DNA from: Desulfatibacillum aliphaticivorans DSM 15576
GTDB taxonomy: Bacteria > Desulfobacterota > Desulfobacteria > Desulfobacterales > Desulfatibacillaceae
Reading direction: 5' to 3'
Assembly: GCF_000429905.1 (NCBI RefSeq)
Contig: NZ_AUCT01000039.1
Location: 1-48,376 of the forward strand
DNA length: 48,376 bases
Both the position numbers and the translations under genes were made by a program. A model generated the notes under the pieces. That model worked only from the letters and a program-made list of their open reading frames with translations. It ran no database searches and was not told where the DNA came from. Every line of letters starts with the position of its first letter. Within the stretch, counting starts at the first letter, position 1. This document shows, one piece after another, positions 9,501 to 16,039 of this stretch.

Positions 9501-9766
9501 TTGCGCAGAACGGTTCCCCAAAAAATCGCTCCAAGGGTCGGGCCAAGATAAATGGTCAAAAAAAGCATGCCGGAAAAGGCCGCGCTTTCCACGCTGCCGT
9601 AATAGGTCCATGTGGTGCAATAGACGGCCAGGGAAAGGGTGTAAACAAGCGGGGTGTTGGAGGGATTGGAGCCCCTGGAGGCCATGCGCTCCACTTTTGT
9701 GGCGACCAATAGCAAGGCGCCTACGTAGAGGATAATCACAACAAGGATTGTTGCGGGTTGGAACAT
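6506..9766 (-). CDS. Sensor histidine kinase with an SLC5 (sodium/solute symporter) sensor domain, CbrA-like
   Basis: 1086 residues. Residues 1 to about 490 are a membrane bundle of the sodium:solute symporter family with about 12-13 segments. A soluble region with WADLCSRAETLLAGSIGAATAG (read as two parts, roughly 585-610) fits the STAC domain that links SLC5 proteins to kinases. A coiled coil and a PAS domain (about 690-810) follow. The kinase core has the phospho-acceptor His836 in MAHEINNPLAG, an N box NLLRNAAQAM (about 978-987), G1 DNGPG (about 1015) and G2 GTGLGLS (about 1041). It probably senses or transports an organic solute and phosphorylates a response regulator, as CbrA does for CbrB in Pseudomonas. 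No response regulator is adjacent. The start ATG (9764-9766) lies 3 bases after the stop of the small upstream gene, so translation is probably coupled. Confidence 0.9.
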   Translation of the reverse strand: MFQPATILVVIILYVGALLLVATKVERMASRGSNPSNTPLVYTLSLAVYCTTWTYYGSVESAAFSGMLFLTIYLGPTLGAIFWGTVLRKLVRIKQQHRISSIADFTAARYGASQRLAALTTVIALVGIAPYIALQFKSVVNTFELISAHEGLTPSWIEANAGPIMAILLIIFTIMFGMRRLDPTEQHQGMVMAVAIQSVVKLVSFLAAGIFVVFFLFDGVGDLAAQMPNAHLGMAVSGMQADASTFLTWCTYLLLAMSAILFLPRQFHVAVVENSDESHIRTAMWGFPLYVFLINIFVLPIAAAGLIKGLPEVNADTFVLGLPLQYGSPLLVMIVFIGGFSAAMSMIMISAMTMATMITNHLLLPVIEFFGWLGFMRKQILKARWASVALVILLGYSFEAYIGHSYTLINMGMISFGAALQFAPPILGGILWERGNRRGALWGLNIGFAAWAYTLLLPSFVRSGWLPVSFLMEGPFGISLLKPEALLGLSSLSPLTHSVFWTMLLNCSFYIIFSLLHEPTDEEARVAQSYVNALSPTPLQKALSRSEPTIALEEKSQEILKLFKRYFYTNISRNMLDLCIEQAGLQSQEKINVLEWADLCSRAETLLAGSIGAATAGKVFRQANLYSQNESIELSAIYGKILADLRLTPEDLKEKIDYYKEKESLIQEHAKDLEAKIQLLQEQIQKRKETEQALKKSEERYRTLLGTTPDAVVAYDEEGLVQYVNAAFVQTYGWSEDELMGKRIDFVPPHETERTRQALGELSSGKFLDLETQRLTKSGDILDVLLKSAPFFNHEGKVIGSMVIHHDITQRKKAQEMMVQTEKMVSLGGLAAGMAHEINNPLAGIIQNVQVIINRLTQRIPANVRAAQQCGTTMEAISHYVELRGLTGMFQSVVDSGSRAARIVDNMLSFSRMNQQPVMKAVDMCALIDKTVDIASSDYNIKKKYDFRQIRIVRDYEANLPPVPCEEGKIQQVILNLLRNAAQAMAEQKGRQSLPTITLRVGAYDAKNVRVEVSDNGPGMQEDVRRRIFEPFYTTKAVGQGTGLGLSVSFFIITENHKGAMWVESNPGQGASFIITLPFESPVKYK

Positions 9767-9769
9767 GCA

Positions 9770-9979
9770 CTATCCCCCGGGGTTGTCATCGTCTTGCACG
9801 GCTGTTTTGCTCAGGAAAAACAGAAGGACGATAATCACCGCCCAAGCGATAAAAAGATGCACATACCGTTCTTCCACAACCTGGTACAAGGTGCGCGCCA
9901 TAAACGGCCAGCATATTGCCAAAAAAGCCAGGATAAAGAGTAAAACTCCGGCCCCTTTGTGTTTTAAGATCCGACGCAT
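9770..9979 (-). CDS. Small two-helix membrane protein upstream of the SLC5-type kinase (CbrX-like position)
   Basis: 69 residues. Residues about 10-30 (GVLLFILAFLAICWPFMA) and about 42-60 (LFIAWAVIIVLLFFLS) are two membrane segments, with a basic N-terminus and an acidic tail ending DDDNPGG. The stop is separated from the kinase start by only 3 bases, which argues for a real, co-translated gene. In Pseudomonas a small gene (cbrX) is co-transcribed and translationally coupled with cbrA, so this looks like the same arrangement. Whether the proteins are homologous I cannot say. The ribosome site is weak (TTAGGAATC, about 13 bases upstream). Confidence 0.8.
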   Translation of the reverse strand: MRRILKHKGAGVLLFILAFLAICWPFMARTLYQVVEERYVHLFIAWAVIIVLLFFLSKTAVQDDDNPGG

Positions 9980-10025
9980 GACGTTTTCGATTCCTAAGTT
10001 CCTTAATTAGAAAGGTTTTGTTAAA

Positions 10026-10047
10026 TTGCATAACATGCAACTTGCAT
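10026..10047. promoter_or_regulatory. Cluster of TTGCAT half-sites upstream of the sensor-kinase operon
   Basis: TTGCAT-AAC-ATGCAA is a perfect 6-3-6 inverted repeat (10026-10040), followed one base later by another TTGCAT (10042-10047). Three half-sites within 22 bases, about 50 bases upstream of the small membrane gene, look like a binding site for a dimeric or helically stacked regulator. Confidence 0.4.
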
Positions 10048-10173
10048 GCCTTCTAAAGGAGCCTTGAAAAAATTTGTTCAGGGAGTTAAAGGGGTTTATG
10101 AAATATGGTTAGGCGTTGGTTGGATAGATCCTCGTCTATCGTCAACCCCGCCCGGCATTATGCTCAATATTCT

Positions 10174-10202
10174 TTGCCAAAGTCAACCGCAATAGCTATA
10201 TT
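10174..10202 (+). promoter_or_regulatory. Sigma-70-type promoter for the amidohydrolase operon
   Basis: TTGCCA (10174-10179), a 17-base spacer and TATATT (10197-10202) each differ from consensus by one base. The expected start is near 10209, giving a leader of about 75 bases before the ATG at 10285. Confidence 0.6.
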
Positions 10203-10284
10203 TTTACTTGGTTAGTCTCCGGCCGATGCACTTGCAAAGGCGAGGCTGAAACGGCGAATCAACGAAAAGCCTAAAGGATATGTC

Positions 10285-11130
10285 ATGATTATCGACTTTC
10301 ATACGCATTTGTTTCCGCGCCAGATCAGGGAGAACCGGGAGCGTTTTTTTTCCGGTGAACCGGCTTTTGAACTGCTTTACAAGCCGGAAAAATCCAAGTT
10401 GTGCGGCGGAACGGACATCATCGCCGCCATGGATGAAGACGGGGTGGACAAGTCCGTGGTCTTCGGCTTCCCCTGGCAGGACGAAGATCTGAGCCGCCGC
10501 CATAACGATTACATCCTCGCTACGGCGGAAAGAAGCAACGGCCGCCTGATCGGCTTCGCCTGCTTTGACGTCATGGCTGAAAATGCATTATCCGAAGCCA
10601 GACGCTGCCTGGAGGCGGGCGCCGGAGGCATCGGCGAGCTGGCCTTGTATCGTTCGGGCATTGACGGCGAGGCCCTGGACCGCCTTGGGCCTATCATGGA
10701 GGCGGCCAAGGAGTTTGACGCTCCTGTTTTGATTCACACCAACGAGCCGGTGGGCCATATGTACCCGGGCAAGACGCCCGTCACCCCCGACCAGATTTGG
10801 AATTTGGTCGCCAGGTTCCCTGAAAACAAGGTGGTCCTCGCCCACTGGGGCGGAGGCATCTTCTTTTTTCATATGTTGAAAAAACAGGCTAAGGAACTGT
10901 TGGAAAACGTTTACTACGATACTGCAGCATCCCCTTATCTGTACGACAAAAGGATCTACAGAGAAGCCTGCGACATCATCGGGCCGGAAAAAGTGCTTTA
11001 CGGCAGCGATTTTCCCCTTTTAAGGCCCATGCGTTACTTTAAGGAAATTGCAGGTGCAGGCCTCAGCGAAGAGGAAGCCAATAAGATCTTAGGGGAAAGC
11101 GCAGCAAGGGTTCTGGGAATAGAATCATGA
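10285..11130 (+). CDS. Amidohydrolase-family (Amidohydro_2) metal-dependent hydrolase
   Basis: 281 residues, a single TIM-barrel domain. Metal-ligand and catalytic residues typical of the family are visible: His6 and His8 in IIDFHTHLF, a His in VLIHTNEPVGH (about 150), a His in VVLAHWGGG (about 190) and the Asp in LYGSDFPLL (about 240). Family members hydrolyse C-N or C-O bonds or decarboxylate aromatic acids (ACMSD-like); the substrate is not predictable here. The ATG at 10285 follows AAAGGATATGTC. Its stop overlaps the start of the next gene in an ATGA arrangement, so the two are co-translated. Confidence 0.9.
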   Translation: MIIDFHTHLFPRQIRENRERFFSGEPAFELLYKPEKSKLCGGTDIIAAMDEDGVDKSVVFGFPWQDEDLSRRHNDYILATAERSNGRLIGFACFDVMAENALSEARRCLEAGAGGIGELALYRSGIDGEALDRLGPIMEAAKEFDAPVLIHTNEPVGHMYPGKTPVTPDQIWNLVARFPENKVVLAHWGGGIFFFHMLKKQAKELLENVYYDTAASPYLYDKRIYREACDIIGPEKVLYGSDFPLLRPMRYFKEIAGAGLSEEEANKILGESAARVLGIES

Positions 11131-11852
11131 ACTGCCCCGCATGCGGGATCCCTTTGGAAGAGGAGCGAACCAGCAGCTATCGCATTTTTCAGTGCCCAAA
11201 ATGCAAGGGCGGCTGGTTCGATCCCGGGGAGCTGGTTTCCTACGTCAAGGTAACGGACGCAGGAAAGGCGCCCCTATACCTTGATTTCTCCAGCCGCCTC
11301 AACACCTCCACCTATCCCCGGGAGCGCCCGGGGCCGGAGCAGCGCCCCTGCCCCCGATGCGAAGCCTCCTTGGAGGAGGCCAACTACGCCTACAATTCCA
11401 ACATCATGGTGGATAAATGCCCCGCCTGCGAAGGAGTCTGGCTGGACGGCGGCGAGTTCCCCATGGTCGCCCAATTTCTTCGCGGCTCCGAAATATTCAG
11501 GGAGCGGGCGTCTTCCCTGGCCGAAAACCTGGCCGCTCCCGAACCCTCGCCCGGCCTTTTGCCCCTATGGCTGTCCGGCGCCGCGGCCGTTTTTTACACG
11601 CTTTTCGCCATGCACATCCACGGCGGCCTCCCCGGTTTGGCGTACGGGGTATACCGTATGCCGTTCTGTCTGGCCCTGATTTGGGTTCCCGCCCTGACGG
11701 GAAGCAGTCGAGCCGCCGGTTTATTATTCGTTTCCGCCGCAACTTACCGGATAAAAGAAATTCCCGCGTTTTTCGCCCAAATAATGGGGTGGATTTTAAT
11801 GGCCTATTTTGGATGGGAGTTGTGGTGGCTGTGGAAGCACGGCCTTTCTTAG
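11127..11852 (+). CDS. Zinc-ribbon (zf-TFIIB type) protein with a membrane-embedded C-terminus
   Basis: 241 residues. Two copies of the TFIIB-like zinc-ribbon motif appear: CPACGIPL...CPKCKGGWFDPGEL (residues about 3-40) and CPRCEASLEEA...CPACEGVWLDGGEF (about 71-115). From about residue 140 the chain becomes hydrophobic, with about three membrane segments, and ends in a Trp-rich helix. The role of this family is unknown; similar proteins are often small zinc-binding membrane proteins. It overlaps the amidohydrolase stop by 4 bases (ATGA), so it is probably made together with it. No gene follows for 628 bases. Confidence 0.85.
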   Translation: MNCPACGIPLEEERTSSYRIFQCPKCKGGWFDPGELVSYVKVTDAGKAPLYLDFSSRLNTSTYPRERPGPEQRPCPRCEASLEEANYAYNSNIMVDKCPACEGVWLDGGEFPMVAQFLRGSEIFRERASSLAENLAAPEPSPGLLPLWLSGAAAVFYTLFAMHIHGGLPGLAYGVYRMPFCLALIWVPALTGSSRAAGLLFVSAATYRIKEIPAFFAQIMGWILMAYFGWELWWLWKHGLS

Positions 11853-11971
11853 GCAGCCTATTTTTACTTTCAAACAAAAGAATGCGTGGGGGCAGGTTTT
11901 AAAACGATATAATGCCGCTCCTATTAATAACAAATTTGTGATAATTAATTATTTGAAAGTAATTTTCGTCA

Positions 11972-11989
11972 ATTAGACGTCTGTCTAAT
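11972..11989. promoter_or_regulatory. Inverted repeat, possible operator
   Basis: ATTAGAC-GTCT-GTCTAAT is a perfect 7-4-7 inverted repeat 120 bases after the zinc-ribbon gene. There is no T run after it, so it is more like a protein-binding site than a terminator. Its target is unclear. Confidence 0.3.
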
Positions 11990-12108
11990 ACGGAGTTGCA
12001 TGGCTGTTTCTTTTCTTCCCTTCTTTCCAGCGGCGTAATCCCCTCCCCCTGACAGGGCCGGAAGGCGCTCTTTTCGCCGGCCCGTCCTGTATCCGGCCTT
12101 TGATTGAA

Positions 12109-12270
12109 GTTTGTATTTTTAGTATATAAACAGTAATTTGCATATAAAGAGCGCGCTGGAAAAGCCGGATTCATGATCGCTCTGGGCCGGTTTTCGGCCC
12201 TGGCGCCGGGCGGAGCGGGTCGGCGGGGATCTGGATATAATATACGCCTAATTTGTATCGTTAGTATATA
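12109..12270 (+). repeat. Imperfect direct repeat upstream of the sigma-54 promoter
   Basis: The 20-base units at 12109-12128 and 12251-12270 both contain TTTGTAT and TTAGTATATA and differ at three positions. They sit about 130-290 bases upstream of the -24 element, a normal distance for activator-binding sites, but could also be chance in AT-rich DNA. No classical NtrC box (GCAC-type dyad) was found. Confidence 0.35.
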
Positions 12271-12397
12271 TTTATAACGTTTATGTACTAATTAATCTAT
12301 TATTATTACATTAATGTCTATTTTTTGACGGCGGGATAATTATCAATATGAGGACTATATGCCAATATTACAATATGTTGTGTTTATTCATCCATTT

Positions 12398-12412
12398 TGG
12401 CCCAATCCTTGC
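12398..12412 (+). promoter_or_regulatory. Sigma-54 promoter of the ammonium transporter gene
   Basis: TGGCCCAATCCTTGC has the invariant GG and GC exactly 10 bases apart, matching the -24/-12 consensus TGGCAC-N5-TTGC except at one or two positions. Transcription would start near 12424, about 57 bases before the ATG. Ammonium transporter genes are classically under sigma-54 and NtrC, so context agrees. Confidence 0.75.
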
Positions 12413-12480
12413 CATAACATACTCCGTTTGGCCTAACCCAGCCTATTGAAAGACCGAGTTTACAAATGAGGAGGAATAGA

Positions 12481-13791
12481 ATGAAAAAAAGGATAGCCCT
12501 ATTGTTGCTTTTTATCGCCCTGGCGCTGCCCCAGGCCGCTTTCGCCCAGGAGGGGGGGGCGTGCGATTCCGGCACAACCGCCTGGATGCTCACGTCAACC
12601 GCCCTGGTTTTGCTCATGGTTCCCGGCCTGGCCATGTTTTACGGCGGCCTGGTTCGCAAAAAAAACGTTCTGGGCACCATGATGCACAGCTTTGTGTCCA
12701 TTGCCGTCATCGGCGTGTTGTGGGTGGTGTGCGGCTACTCTCTGGCTTTCGGTAAAAACATTTTGGGGGGATTTGTCGGCTGGAACAGCGATTATTTCTT
12801 TTTAAAGGGAATCGATGAAACCATCACCAACGGCGTGCCGGAATACGTCCTGGCCATGTTCCAGGGCAAGTTCGCCATCATCACGCCGGCCCTGATTTCC
12901 GGCGCCGTGGCCGAACGCGTGTATTTCAGGGGCTACATCCTGTTTATCGTACTCTGGTTTCTGGGAATCTACTGCCCCCTGGCACATTGGATCTGGGCTT
13001 CTGACGGCTGGCTGTTCAATTCCGGCGCTGCGGGGGTCATCGATCTGGCCGGCGGGCTTGTCATTCACGTTTCCGCAGGCGTTTCCGCCCTTGTGGCCGC
13101 TTTGTTCCTTGGCAGAAGGCATGGATACCCGGAGCGCCCCATACAGCCCAACAACATGGTCATGACCATGATGGGCGCGGGCCTTTTGTGGGTGGGCTGG
13201 TTTGGTTTCAACGCCGGCTCCACCGTCTCCAGCGGCCTGGACACCGCCAGGGCGCTTACCATGACTCAGGTGTCCGCCTCCGCAGGCGCTTGCACCTGGA
13301 TGCTCATTGAAGCCGTAAAATTCAATAAAGCAACCTCCCTGGGCTTCGTCTCCGGCATCCTGGCGGGCCTGGTGGTCATTACTCCCGCCGCCGGCGTGGT
13401 GGAACCCTGGGGCGCCATCGTGCTGGGCGCCTTGTCCTCCATCGCCTGCTTCATAGCTTTGCAGGCAAAAGATAAGTACGGATACGACGACAGCCTGGAC
13501 TGCTTCGGCATCCACGGCGTGGGCAGCGGCCTGGGTGTTTTGCTTCTGGCCTTTTTCATTCGGGAATCCTGGATGGCCGACGCAGCAGCAGCTTCTCCCG
13601 GATGGTCTGCAATCAGCCAGTTCGGCGTCCAGGCCCTGGGCATGGGCGCCACCATCGCCCTGGCCGCCGCCGGTACGATTGTGATTTGCCTGGTGGTGGA
13701 AAAAACCGTGGGCTTCCGTCTGGACGAAGAAATGGAGCTGACCGGTCTGGATCATTCCCTCCATGCCGAGCACGGATACAACCTGGCCTAA
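12481..13791 (+). CDS. amt: Ammonium transporter (Amt family)
   Basis: 436 residues, normal for AmtB. A signal-peptide-like first segment (residues 1-22, ending AFA) is followed by about 11 membrane helices. The pore twin histidines are visible: His196 in GGLVIHVSAGVSA and His345 in DCFGIHGVGSGLG. The helix with MFYGGLVRKKN is also family-typical. It brings ammonium into the cell at low concentration. The start at 12481 is chosen over an in-frame ATG at 12466 because the ribosome site GAGGAGG lies at 12468-12474. Transcription probably starts at the sigma-54 promoter upstream. Unusually for Amt genes no glnK (PII) gene follows; a strong terminator does, so the gene is monocistronic. Confidence 0.95.
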   Translation: MKKRIALLLLFIALALPQAAFAQEGGACDSGTTAWMLTSTALVLLMVPGLAMFYGGLVRKKNVLGTMMHSFVSIAVIGVLWVVCGYSLAFGKNILGGFVGWNSDYFFLKGIDETITNGVPEYVLAMFQGKFAIITPALISGAVAERVYFRGYILFIVLWFLGIYCPLAHWIWASDGWLFNSGAAGVIDLAGGLVIHVSAGVSALVAALFLGRRHGYPERPIQPNNMVMTMMGAGLLWVGWFGFNAGSTVSSGLDTARALTMTQVSASAGACTWMLIEAVKFNKATSLGFVSGILAGLVVITPAAGVVEPWGAIVLGALSSIACFIALQAKDKYGYDDSLDCFGIHGVGSGLGVLLLAFFIRESWMADAAAASPGWSAISQFGVQALGMGATIALAAAGTIVICLVVEKTVGFRLDEEMELTGLDHSLHAEHGYNLA

Positions 13792-13839
13792 CAAGATGAT
13801 TTGAGGGGTCGCAAAGTCCTCAAGTTGCAAAAGAACAAC

Positions 13840-13877
13840 AAAAAAGGGGCCGGCGAAAATTCGCCGGCCCCTTTTTT
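13840..13877. terminator. Bidirectional terminator between amt and hisH
   Basis: AAAAAGGGGCCGGCGA / TCGCCGGCCCCTTTTTT forms a stem of about 12 GC-rich base pairs with a T run in both directions. It serves the convergent amt and hisH genes. Confidence 0.9.
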
Positions 13878-13894
13878 ACGTTTTGGTTTTCGCC

Positions 13895-14524
13895 CTATGG
13901 CTTCCAGGCGATGAAATTCTTTAAAAGAGCCAATCCCGGCTTGCCGCTTTTTTCCGGGTGAAACTGGGTGGCGATCAGGTTGTCCCGCCCCATCACGGAG
14001 GAAAAAGTCAGCCCGTACGCGGTTTCAGCCAGCACGTTCCCGGCTTCCTTGGCCATGGGATAGTAGCTGTGGACAAAGTAAAACTGATGCTCGGGCCTGA
14101 GGTCGGCCAGCACCGGGTGGTCTTTTAAAACAGTCACGTTATTCCACCCCATGTGGGGGACCTTCAGCTTTTCCCCTTCCGGCGACTTCATGTCGTCGGG
14201 AAAGCAAAGCACTTCCCCTTTCACCAGACCAAGGCATGGGGTTCCTTGGTTTTCTTCGCTGAACGAAGTGATGATCTGGGTGCCCAGGCAGATGCCCAGG
14301 ATGGGCTTTCCGGCTTTCATAGCCTCATGCAAGGCCTTGTCCAGCCCGTACTTTTTCAGGCTTTCCATGGCTGAGCCTGCTGCGCCCACGCCGGGAAAGA
14401 TAACCCGTTCCGCTTTGGAGATGAGATCCAGGTCGCGGGTGACTGCGCAATCTTCTCCCAAAAAGCGGACGGCCCTTTCCACGCTGGTGAGGTTGCCTGC
14501 ATCGTAGTCAATTATGGCAATCAC
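13895..14524 (-). CDS. hisH: Imidazole glycerol phosphate synthase, glutaminase subunit HisH
   Basis: 209 residues, normal for HisH. It releases ammonia from glutamine and channels it to HisF for the fifth step of histidine synthesis. The triad is visible: Cys79 in ILGICLGTQ, His189 and Glu191 in TQFHPEKSG. The N-terminus AIIDYDAGNLTSV is typical of HisH. The GTG start at 14524 is chosen because the family begins there and because it overlaps the mazG stop as GTGA; a longer in-frame extension into mazG is a shadow. No hisF or other his gene is adjacent, so the histidine pathway is dispersed in this genome. It is the last gene of the leftward cvpA-mazG-hisH unit. Confidence 0.93.
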   Translation of the reverse strand: MIAIIDYDAGNLTSVERAVRFLGEDCAVTRDLDLISKAERVIFPGVGAAGSAMESLKKYGLDKALHEAMKAGKPILGICLGTQIITSFSEENQGTPCLGLVKGEVLCFPDDMKSPEGEKLKVPHMGWNNVTVLKDHPVLADLRPEHQFYFVHSYYPMAKEAGNVLAETAYGLTFSSVMGRDNLIATQFHPEKSGKPGLALLKNFIAWKP

Positions 14525-15321
14525 GGTTTTTCCTCTTCGTATTTTTTTATAGTCCGGTTGATTTCTTCCGGGTTGACGTCTTCCAAGTCCTTGCCGGCTT
14601 GCTTTAATTCCTCTTCGGCGTGCGAAAAGCATCGGGAAAACTCATTCGCGGCCCGGGTCAGGCAATTCTCCGGGTGCACTCCGGCCTGTCTGGAGAGTCC
14701 TGACAACTCGAACAGAAAGGGGCCGAGCTTTTCCGATATGGTTTCCTTATCGCCGGAGTCAAAGGCCTGTCTTAAACCGGCCCATTTTTGATCCAACGCT
14801 TTCACGCCCGCTCCCAAAGGCGGACGATCCACGCCCACGCGGGATGCCCGTTCAATGATCCGGTACGCCCTCATAAGGGCCGGCATGCTTTTGGGCACAG
14901 CGTCCAAAAGCCGTTTTTCCGGTTTTGGCTTTTGCTGGTTTTTCTTGAATTGATGCCAGCGCGCCCTGACTTCCTCCGCCGTCTTGGCTTTGTCGTCGCC
15001 GAACACGTGGGGATGGCGGGCGATCATTTTTTCCGTGTTGGCCGTGGCCACATCCATGGCCGTAAACTCGCCCCTTTCCTCGAACATGCAGGAAAGGAAA
15101 AATACGTGAAAAAGCACGTCGCCCAATTCTTCCAATACGGCGGAAGGCTCGTCCGACTCCAGGGCGTCCAGAAGTTCGTACATTTCCTCCACCAGATACA
15201 CACGCATGGATTCAGGCGTTTGCTTCCTGTCCCACGGGCAGCCGTTTTCACCCCGCAGGGTTGCTATAAGCTCTCGCAGCCCCTGAAAAGGGGATTCGTT
15301 TGAGGGTAATGGTTGATTCAC
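14521..15321 (-). CDS. mazG: Nucleoside triphosphate pyrophosphohydrolase MazG
   Basis: 266 residues, close to the roughly 260-residue two-domain MazG. It hydrolyses non-canonical or excess NTPs to NMP and pyrophosphate. The metal-binding motif EEMYE...EELGDVLFHVFF (residues about 45-76) is present in the first domain, and GENGCPWDRKQT precedes it as in the family. The second domain (about 130-250) keeps weaker acidic residues. The start is a GTG at 15321, 3 bases after the cvpA stop, with AGGACGAG inside the cvpA end as the likely ribosome site. The stop overlaps the hisH start by 4 bases. The fold is shared with HisE, an enzyme of histidine synthesis, which makes the hisH pairing notable. 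Confidence 0.93.
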   Translation of the reverse strand: MNQPLPSNESPFQGLRELIATLRGENGCPWDRKQTPESMRVYLVEEMYELLDALESDEPSAVLEELGDVLFHVFFLSCMFEERGEFTAMDVATANTEKMIARHPHVFGDDKAKTAEEVRARWHQFKKNQQKPKPEKRLLDAVPKSMPALMRAYRIIERASRVGVDRPPLGAGVKALDQKWAGLRQAFDSGDKETISEKLGPFLFELSGLSRQAGVHPENCLTRAANEFSRCFSHAEEELKQAGKDLEDVNPEEINRTIKKYEEEKP

Positions 15322-15324
15322 TGT

Positions 15325-15858
15325 TTACTCGTCCTGAGCCTCCCATTTTTTCTTCATTTCCGCGGTCTTTTCCGAAAAACCCTGCATGACCTTTTCAGGG
15401 ACCAGCGCAATGATGAATTTGGAGGACTTGGTTACAACAGGCGCCAGCCTGGATCTGCCGACGCTTCCTGATTCATTGCTGGGCAAAAACATGGTTAATG
15501 CAAAGACCACCGCTGCCGAAACCAAAATGCCTTTTATAAGCCCTAAAATGCCGCCGAAGACTTTGTCCACATTGCCCAAGTGAGCTATTTTCAACACATA
15601 TTTCAAAATGGAGCCGATCGCCGCCACTCCTATAAGGACGCTGAAAAAAAGCACAAAAAATGCTAAAAGATTCACGGTTTCCGGCGTTTTAATATATTGT
15701 GAAAACATAGGCGTCAGGACGTGGTAATGGCCAATGGCCACGTAAAATCCCGTTACGACGCCCACGATGGAAGCGGCCTCTTTAATCAAGCCCCGCACCA
15801 CGCCTCGGAAAAGTCCGATAGCGACGACAACACAAATAAATATGTCCAATGCATTCAT
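15325..15858 (-). CDS. cvpA: CvpA-family membrane protein
   Basis: 177 residues with four membrane segments (about 4-22, 27-47, 62-85 and 102-125) and a charged C-terminal tail ending KKKWEAQDE. This fits the CvpA family, named for colicin V production in E. coli and linked to envelope homeostasis; the molecular function is not settled. The ATG at 15858 follows GGAGAG. It is the first gene of the leftward unit with mazG and hisH, only 3 bases from mazG. In other bacteria cvpA is often next to mutS2 or purF; here it is not. Confidence 0.88.
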   Translation of the reverse strand: MNALDIFICVVVAIGLFRGVVRGLIKEAASIVGVVTGFYVAIGHYHVLTPMFSQYIKTPETVNLLAFFVLFFSVLIGVAAIGSILKYVLKIAHLGNVDKVFGGILGLIKGILVSAAVVFALTMFLPSNESGSVGRSRLAPVVTKSSKFIIALVPEKVMQGFSEKTAEMKKKWEAQDE

Positions 15859-16039
15859 AAATCTCTCCAGGCGGCGTGGAAAAAAATCTGCAAATTGGGC
15901 TATCAGATGGCCCTGATCAAGTCAAGGACGATAAAGCCCAAGTGCTCCAAAGCGCGGACTCTTTGCATAAAATACTATGAATTCACACCAGTTCCGGGTA
16001 TAGCTTCTTATAAAGCACTTATAAAAACAGGAGCAGGGA

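Larger units (their letters stand above)
9980..10284. other. Divergent intergenic region between the sensor-kinase operon and the amidohydrolase
   Basis: 305 bases with no gene. It contains the TTGCAT/ATGCAA cluster at 10026-10047, a short inverted repeat GATAGA-TCCTCG-TCTATC at 10123-10140 without a T run, and the rightward promoter at 10174-10202. No clear leftward -35/-10 pair was found for the kinase operon. Confidence 0.6.
11853..12480. other. Long AT-rich intergenic region upstream of the ammonium transporter gene
   Basis: 628 bases. It contains an inverted repeat ATTAGAC-GTCT-GTCTAAT at 11972-11989, two GC-rich hairpins (about 12051-12090 and GGGCCG-GTTTT-CGGCCC at 12184-12200), an imperfect 20-base direct repeat (12109-12128 and 12251-12270) and the sigma-54 promoter at 12398-12412. 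A 91-codon leftward open frame at 11899-12174 has no family resemblance and low-complexity, AT-driven composition, so I do not count it as a gene. Confidence 0.6.

Noticed and set aside
11899..12174. Leftward 91-codon open frame upstream of amt
   Set aside because: Crosses AT-rich non-coding DNA and hairpins, no ribosome site, no family similarity; stop-free by chance.
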